Origin: Sphingomonas sp. IW22
GTDB taxonomy: Bacteria; Pseudomonadota; Alphaproteobacteria; Sphingomonadales; Sphingomonadaceae
DNA length: 64,000 nucleotides
Assembly: GCF_041321155.1 (NCBI RefSeq)
Contig: NZ_JBGGWB010000001.1
Coordinates: 744,001-808,000, forward strand
Direction of reading: 5' to 3'
The notes under the pieces are model-generated. The model did not search any database and had not been told where the DNA came from. It was given only the letters and a program-made list of their open reading frames with translations. The translations under genes and the position numbers were made by a program. Each line of letters begins with the position of its first letter. Within the stretch, counting starts at the first letter, position 1. Of this stretch, positions 60,801 through 64,000 are shown piece by piece.

Positions 60801-61285
60801 CTCGCCAGTGCGTCGCGCCGCAACAGCGCCTGTTCGCGCGGTTCGATCGGGCGAAAGCCGGGGACCAGCCCCGCTTCGGCCGGAAAGGCGGCGAGCAGGC
60901 TCTGGCAGAAACCGTGAATCGTCTGGATGCGAAGCCCGCCCGGCGCATCGAGCACCCGGGCAAACAGGGTGCGGGCGCGCTCCACCTGTTCCGGTGTCGC
61001 CGGTTCGCCAAGGCCGCGCAGTTCGTGGAACAGCTCGTTCCGGTCCAGCCGGACCCAGCGCGCCAGCGTACCCGAAATCCGCTCCGCCATTTCGGCAGCG
61101 CCCGCCTTGGTAAAGGTCAGGCACAGGATCGCCTCAGGCCGGCCACCTGCCAGCAACAGGCGAAATACCCGCGCGGCCAGCACCTGTGTCTTGCCGGTCC
61201 CCGCCGACGCCGCCAGCCACACATGGCGCTCAGGATGGCTGGCGTCGCGTTGCGCGCCGCGAAGGGGGTGGAGGGGTTTAGTCAC
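57899..61285 (-). CDS. addA: Double-strand break repair helicase-nuclease AddA
   Basis: 1128 residues, GTG start overlapping addB by 8 bases. UvrD-type helicase motifs: VWLAASAGTGKTQVLAARV (motif I), CLTFTKAGAAEMAERI (Ia), VLIDEAQDTN (II), VGDDKQAIYGFQGTDP (III), RVMTAHGAKGLQAPLVIL (V) and FYVAATRAEEQLVI (VI). The C-terminal RecB-type nuclease motif is RVRVVDFKTGR with Asp and Lys. It works with AddB to resect broken DNA ends for recombination. Confidence 0.96.
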   Translation of the reverse strand: MTKPLHPLRGAQRDASHPERHVWLAASAGTGKTQVLAARVFRLLLAGGRPEAILCLTFTKAGAAEMAERISGTLARWVRLDRNELFHELRGLGEPATPEQVERARTLFARVLDAPGGLRIQTIHGFCQSLLAAFPAEAGLVPGFRPIEPREQALLRRDALASLLEDEARSGGTRIADAIGGLAMRLGEVKAEAFLHACAARPDAMAALPMGPGIQPFIRRALDLPGDDIDAAVEAACCDDAFDLVSLRQLSALQAAWGTKRGLERADVIAAWLAADPATRARTLGDLHLVWATGKGDPRGGKGQVPPGDDYPPLAERLHGRCAELLSLRVRAAYADALAAALEAGRAYAAAYAGAKRLAGAVDFDDLIAATVRLLETPGMGEWVRYKLDLATEHVLIDEAQDTNVAQWRIVRAIADEFFAGAGTRGNRVRTLFTVGDDKQAIYGFQGTDPIFFRAAQIHFDRLASTPVEAEEHRPLETVALNESFRSTATVLRFVDAALDVLPVPGMGAGERQPHASQVPGPGTVTLLPPVIAGGSEEDEEGWVDDQVRELAKRIARQVRDWLASGHMLASKGRPLRPEDVMILVKRRGDLASLIVARLYAEGVPVAGVDRLRLNAPLAVQDLLAAIRFVLQPGDDLALASLLVSPLIGWSQDALMAAAMGRKGGLWRHLRATQPADRLAPLYRLLARADFTTPYRFLEDILSGELDGRRRLIERLGEEARDPIEELLSAALDFEHNATPSLQRFLDWFDRGDVEIVRDSSRPQAAVRVMTAHGAKGLQAPLVILADATADPTQNRRDLIEWQADPALPAIPVFRPRSAERGGPLDALVEETDRRELEEHWRLFYVAATRAEEQLVIAGSLSDRAKGEAPPLSWYRAAMLAFDALGVPPGETRQLSDDAVPVAADAGEAPRANDPAAALPGWARRPAPEEARPPRPLAPSSLGDDAVVDPPPGRAMRDAAERGRLLHGLFERLPALPAEHRRAAGQAWLGDEPLGAGLLDQALAIIEHPDLAGIFSADALAEAPIAAVVAGQVVAGTVDRLLVRPDRVRVVDFKTGRRVPDGLSDVPDYHLRQMAAYAAALSVIFPDRPVEAALLYTAGPRLLVLPPEMLAAAKPGFAGVEQSLPARA

Positions 61286-64000
61286 GTCCGTACCATTCGT
61301 CGCGGCGCATCAATTGGTCATATTCGGCATAGGGCGCCATTTCGGGCACCAGCTTGGCGGTGAATGGCGCGTCGCCGGTCAGCCATTCGCGCACCGCACC
61401 GACGAAATGGTCGTGCGCCATGCCGACGAAATCCTCCGGCGCGATGCCGCTGCGCCCGCCGACGGGACGCTGGATATAGCCCAGCGTCTCCCCCTTCTTC
61501 GCCAGCGACCAATATTCGAAATCGCGCGCCTCGCCGCCCACGCCATCGAACCCGCCGCGCTCGGCAATCAGGCCGATCAGCCCCAGTTGCAGGCTGAACC
61601 CCGCCGCGACCGCCGCCGGGCTGGGCGGCTTGCCGGTCTTGTAATCGATAATCGCCAGATGCCCGTCAGGCGTGCGGTCGATGCGGTCATATTTGCCGGT
61701 CAGCGTGACGCCCGCAATGTCGAGCGCGCCCGATTGCTCTACGCCGAGCACGCGACGCCCCTCCCCCATCTGACGCACCAGTTCGCCCGCGATCCATTCG
61801 ACCGCCGCGATCAGGCGTGGTCGCCACAGCGCGCGGACGATGGGGTGGGTGCGCGTGTCGTCCAGCATCGCATGGGCGCGCGCCACCAGTCGGGCGGGAT
61901 CGTGCGCGTCGTCGCGCGACCATGCCTCAAGGATCGAATGTACCGCCGTGCCGCGCCACGCGGCGCTGGGATCGGCATCGACCGGGTCGAGCGGCGACAG
62001 CCCCAGCATCCGCCGCGCGTAAAAGGCATAGGGATCGGCCTTCAGCCGGTCGACCTCGGTCACGGACAGCTTGCGCGGGCGGTCCGCAACCGGCGGGCAC
62101 GGCGCGGGTCGCGTCGCAGGCCGATGCGCGTCGGCGGCATCCAGCGCGCGCGCCCATTCGGCCAGATGCGGCACCGGCTCCAACCCCTCCGCCAACGCCT
62201 CAAGCCGCAGCCAGAAGCGCGAGGCGATCTTGGGCGACGCCGCATCGCGCCGCGCGCGCGTCAGCATCACTTCGCGCGCGCCAAGGCCAAGGGCGAAGTC
62301 GTGCGCCGACAGGCCGATCCGCCGCTCCAGCGCGGGCAGGCCCAGTTCGCTGCGGATGCGCGGCGCCAGCCAGGGGTCGGGCGCGGGCAGCGTCGGCCAC
62401 ACCCCTTCGTTCAGGCCGCCCAGGATCATCAGGTCGGCGCTCTGGAACTGTGCCTCGATCAGGCCATAGATGGACAGGCGTGGGTGACCGCCTTGCGCGG
62501 GCCGCACCGCAACCGCATCGAACAGCTCGCGCAACATCGGCAACAGCGCGCCGGGCGACACTGCGCGCGGCCCGTCGCCGCCGTCGCGCTCCAGCTGGTC
62601 GAGCAGGTCCGCCGCCGCCCGCCCCTCGGCCCGCGACCATGCCGCATCGCCCGCCAGCAGCGTCGCCGCTTCGCGAAGCAGCCGGGCATGGTCGTCCAGC
62701 GACCGGTCCCCGCCATCGGCCATCGCCGCAACGGGCGCCAGGCAGGTGCGCGCATCCTGCCACCACTCCGCCGCTGCCGCCCGCAGCGCGGCGGTGCGCT
62801 TGTCACCCTGCGCCAGATGCGCGTCGATGCCGTCCAGCCCCGGCGCGGGGCGCGGGCCGCGCAAGGACAGGTCCAGCCGCCGCGCACCCTCCAGCCATTT
62901 CAGCCGCCGCTCCCCGTCGTCGGCGGCGACCAGCGGGTGTTTCAAGAGCGCCAGCAGCGACATCGGCGCGAATCGCTGCCCCGCCGCCTCGGCAATCGCC
63001 AGCAACAGCGTGCCCGGCGCCAGCATCGACAGCGGGCGGCCCGCCGAATCGTCGATGGCGATGCCCCAGCGGGCGCAATGCGCCGCGACGCGGGCGGCCA
63101 GGTTGCGGTCGGGCGTTACCAAGGCCGCAGTCCGACCGGGCGTCTCCACCGCTTCGCGCAGGCGAAGGGCAATCGCCTGTGCCTCCTCCGCCGGGGTCGC
63201 CACTTCGATCGCGGTCACGCCGTCGAAGCGGCGCTCGGCACGCGGCAAGGTGGGCCAGCGATGGGTGAAGGCGGCGGGCAGCATCGCGCTGTCAATCGCC
63301 TTGCCGCGCGCGCTTGGCGCGTCGAGCTCGCTGGCGACGCGCCACGGCTGCACCTCCGCGCGCGACACGCCCATCCGGTCGAGCAGCAGCTTCAGGTGGA
63401 ATTGCGGGTGCGTCTCCACCGACGGGCGGCGCAGACCGGTGATGGGGTCGGGTGCATGGGGGCCAAGCGCGTCCCACACCGCGTCGTCCAGCCCCGTCGC
63501 AAGACCCGGCAGCACGACGAACCCGTCGGGCAGCCCGGCAATACAGCGCATCAGCCGTGCCACGGCGGGCACCGGCGACGTGACCCCCGCCGCACACACG
63601 AACCGCGCCGGAGCATGATCGGCCCAACGCTTTGCCGCCCGGTCGAGCAAGCGGCGGCGGCGTTCGGCAAGGTCGATGGCGCCCAGCCGCGCAAGCTCCC
63701 CCGGCCAGCGGTCCAGCACCACCTCGAACGTCGACAGCGCGGTCGCCCAATGCTGCGACAACTCCCCCGACAGGTCGAGCGCGCGCAGCGCCGCGGGGTC
63801 GATTTCCTCCACCTGCAACGCGTCCAGCGTTCGCGCCAGATCGCCCGCCAGCCGCACCGCCTCTGCCGCGTCGAAACCCGGCCGCGCTTCCTGAAGCAGA
63901 CGCGCCAGGATCAGGCGGCGGCGCAGCGGATCGACGGCTGGGGGCACCGGTGCGGCCTCTGCCGGGTCGAAAAACGGGCCGACCGCTTCGTCCAGTTCGG
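61278..64000 (-). CDS. addB: Double-strand break repair protein AddB, N-terminus cut by window
   Basis: At least 906 codons are visible and the frame is still open at base 64000, so the start lies outside. Alphaproteobacterial AddB marks: inactive helicase-like body (ALVTPDRNLAARVAAHCARWGI, LMILGGLNEGVWP), the nuclease entry LSVTEVDRLKADPYAFYARRML, and LAIIDYKTGKPP with the Asp-x-Lys motif of the RecB nuclease fold. Partner of AddA, whose gene follows with an 8-base overlap. A GTG at 63947 could be mistaken for the start. Confidence 0.93.
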   Translation of the reverse strand, partial: ELDEAVGPFFDPAEAAPVPPAVDPLRRRLILARLLQEARPGFDAAEAVRLAGDLARTLDALQVEEIDPAALRALDLSGELSQHWATALSTFEVVLDRWPGELARLGAIDLAERRRRLLDRAAKRWADHAPARFVCAAGVTSPVPAVARLMRCIAGLPDGFVVLPGLATGLDDAVWDALGPHAPDPITGLRRPSVETHPQFHLKLLLDRMGVSRAEVQPWRVASELDAPSARGKAIDSAMLPAAFTHRWPTLPRAERRFDGVTAIEVATPAEEAQAIALRLREAVETPGRTAALVTPDRNLAARVAAHCARWGIAIDDSAGRPLSMLAPGTLLLAIAEAAGQRFAPMSLLALLKHPLVAADDGERRLKWLEGARRLDLSLRGPRPAPGLDGIDAHLAQGDKRTAALRAAAAEWWQDARTCLAPVAAMADGGDRSLDDHARLLREAATLLAGDAAWSRAEGRAAADLLDQLERDGGDGPRAVSPGALLPMLRELFDAVAVRPAQGGHPRLSIYGLIEAQFQSADLMILGGLNEGVWPTLPAPDPWLAPRIRSELGLPALERRIGLSAHDFALGLGAREVMLTRARRDAASPKIASRFWLRLEALAEGLEPVPHLAEWARALDAADAHRPATRPAPCPPVADRPRKLSVTEVDRLKADPYAFYARRMLGLSPLDPVDADPSAAWRGTAVHSILEAWSRDDAHDPARLVARAHAMLDDTRTHPIVRALWRPRLIAAVEWIAGELVRQMGEGRRVLGVEQSGALDIAGVTLTGKYDRIDRTPDGHLAIIDYKTGKPPSPAAVAAGFSLQLGLIGLIAERGGFDGVGGEARDFEYWSLAKKGETLGYIQRPVGGRSGIAPEDFVGMAHDHFVGAVREWLTGDAPFTAKLVPEMAPYAEYDQLMRRDEWYGRD

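Noticed and set aside
58604..61363. A 919-codon plus-strand open frame opposite addA
   Set aside because: Antisense shadow; addA helicase motifs are complete on the minus strand.
1..64000. CRISPR arrays, insertion sequences and rRNA genes
   Set aside because: No regularly spaced repeats, no transposase frames and no rRNA-like sequence were seen.

Overview
The window is GC-rich DNA from an alphaproteobacterium, most likely a sphingomonad. Pointers to this are the addB-addA-trxA order, the elongator tRNA-Met, the TonB-dependent receptor paired with a lipoprotein, and the HK97-type prophage gene style. No organism is named in the data, so this is inference from gene content.

Positions 1-36529 are a siphovirus-type prophage whose left end lies outside the window. 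Its right end abuts the 3' end of a tRNA-Met gene. Reading leftward on the minus strand from about 24.2 kb, the order is: small and large terminase subunits, portal, ClpP-like protease, HK97 capsid, head-tail connectors, tail tube, tail chaperones, a tape measure with an embedded M15 peptidase domain, Dit/hub-type tail tip proteins, a tail fibre module, then holin, SAR-type endolysin and overlapping Rz/Rz1 spanins. The fibre module carries two separate GH5 domains and one DUF1593-plus-LamG protein. From 24.3 to 29.8 kb, still minus strand, lie HNH endonuclease, DUF3164, small regulators, a HigB/HigA-like toxin-antitoxin pair and a CI-like repressor. From 29.86 kb a plus-strand early operon of tightly coupled small genes (many ATGA/GTGA overlaps) runs through a Cro-like protein, a GapR-like DNA-binding protein and a large ParB-like protein to a large serine recombinase. 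No replicative helicase or polymerase was recognised in the visible part.

Positions 36.6-64 kb are ordinary chromosome: 2'-5' RNA ligase-like protein, Kup potassium transporter, an Lrp regulator divergent from alanine dehydrogenase, several small conserved genes, a SpoU-family RNA methyltransferase followed by a coupled bioF-bioD-bioA biotin cluster, tRNA-His, an amino acid dehydrogenase, a TPR protein and a ROK fructokinase. Next come a degenerate GspE-like ATPase divergent from a 2OG-Fe(II) oxygenase, and a lipoprotein/TonB-receptor pair with two tandem Pho-box-like repeats upstream. The window ends in trxA, addA and a truncated addB.

No intergenic gap exceeds 300 bp. The longest are about 250 bp (57270-57523, Pho-box-like repeats and the trxA terminator) and about 220 bp (42836-43054, nothing recognised).
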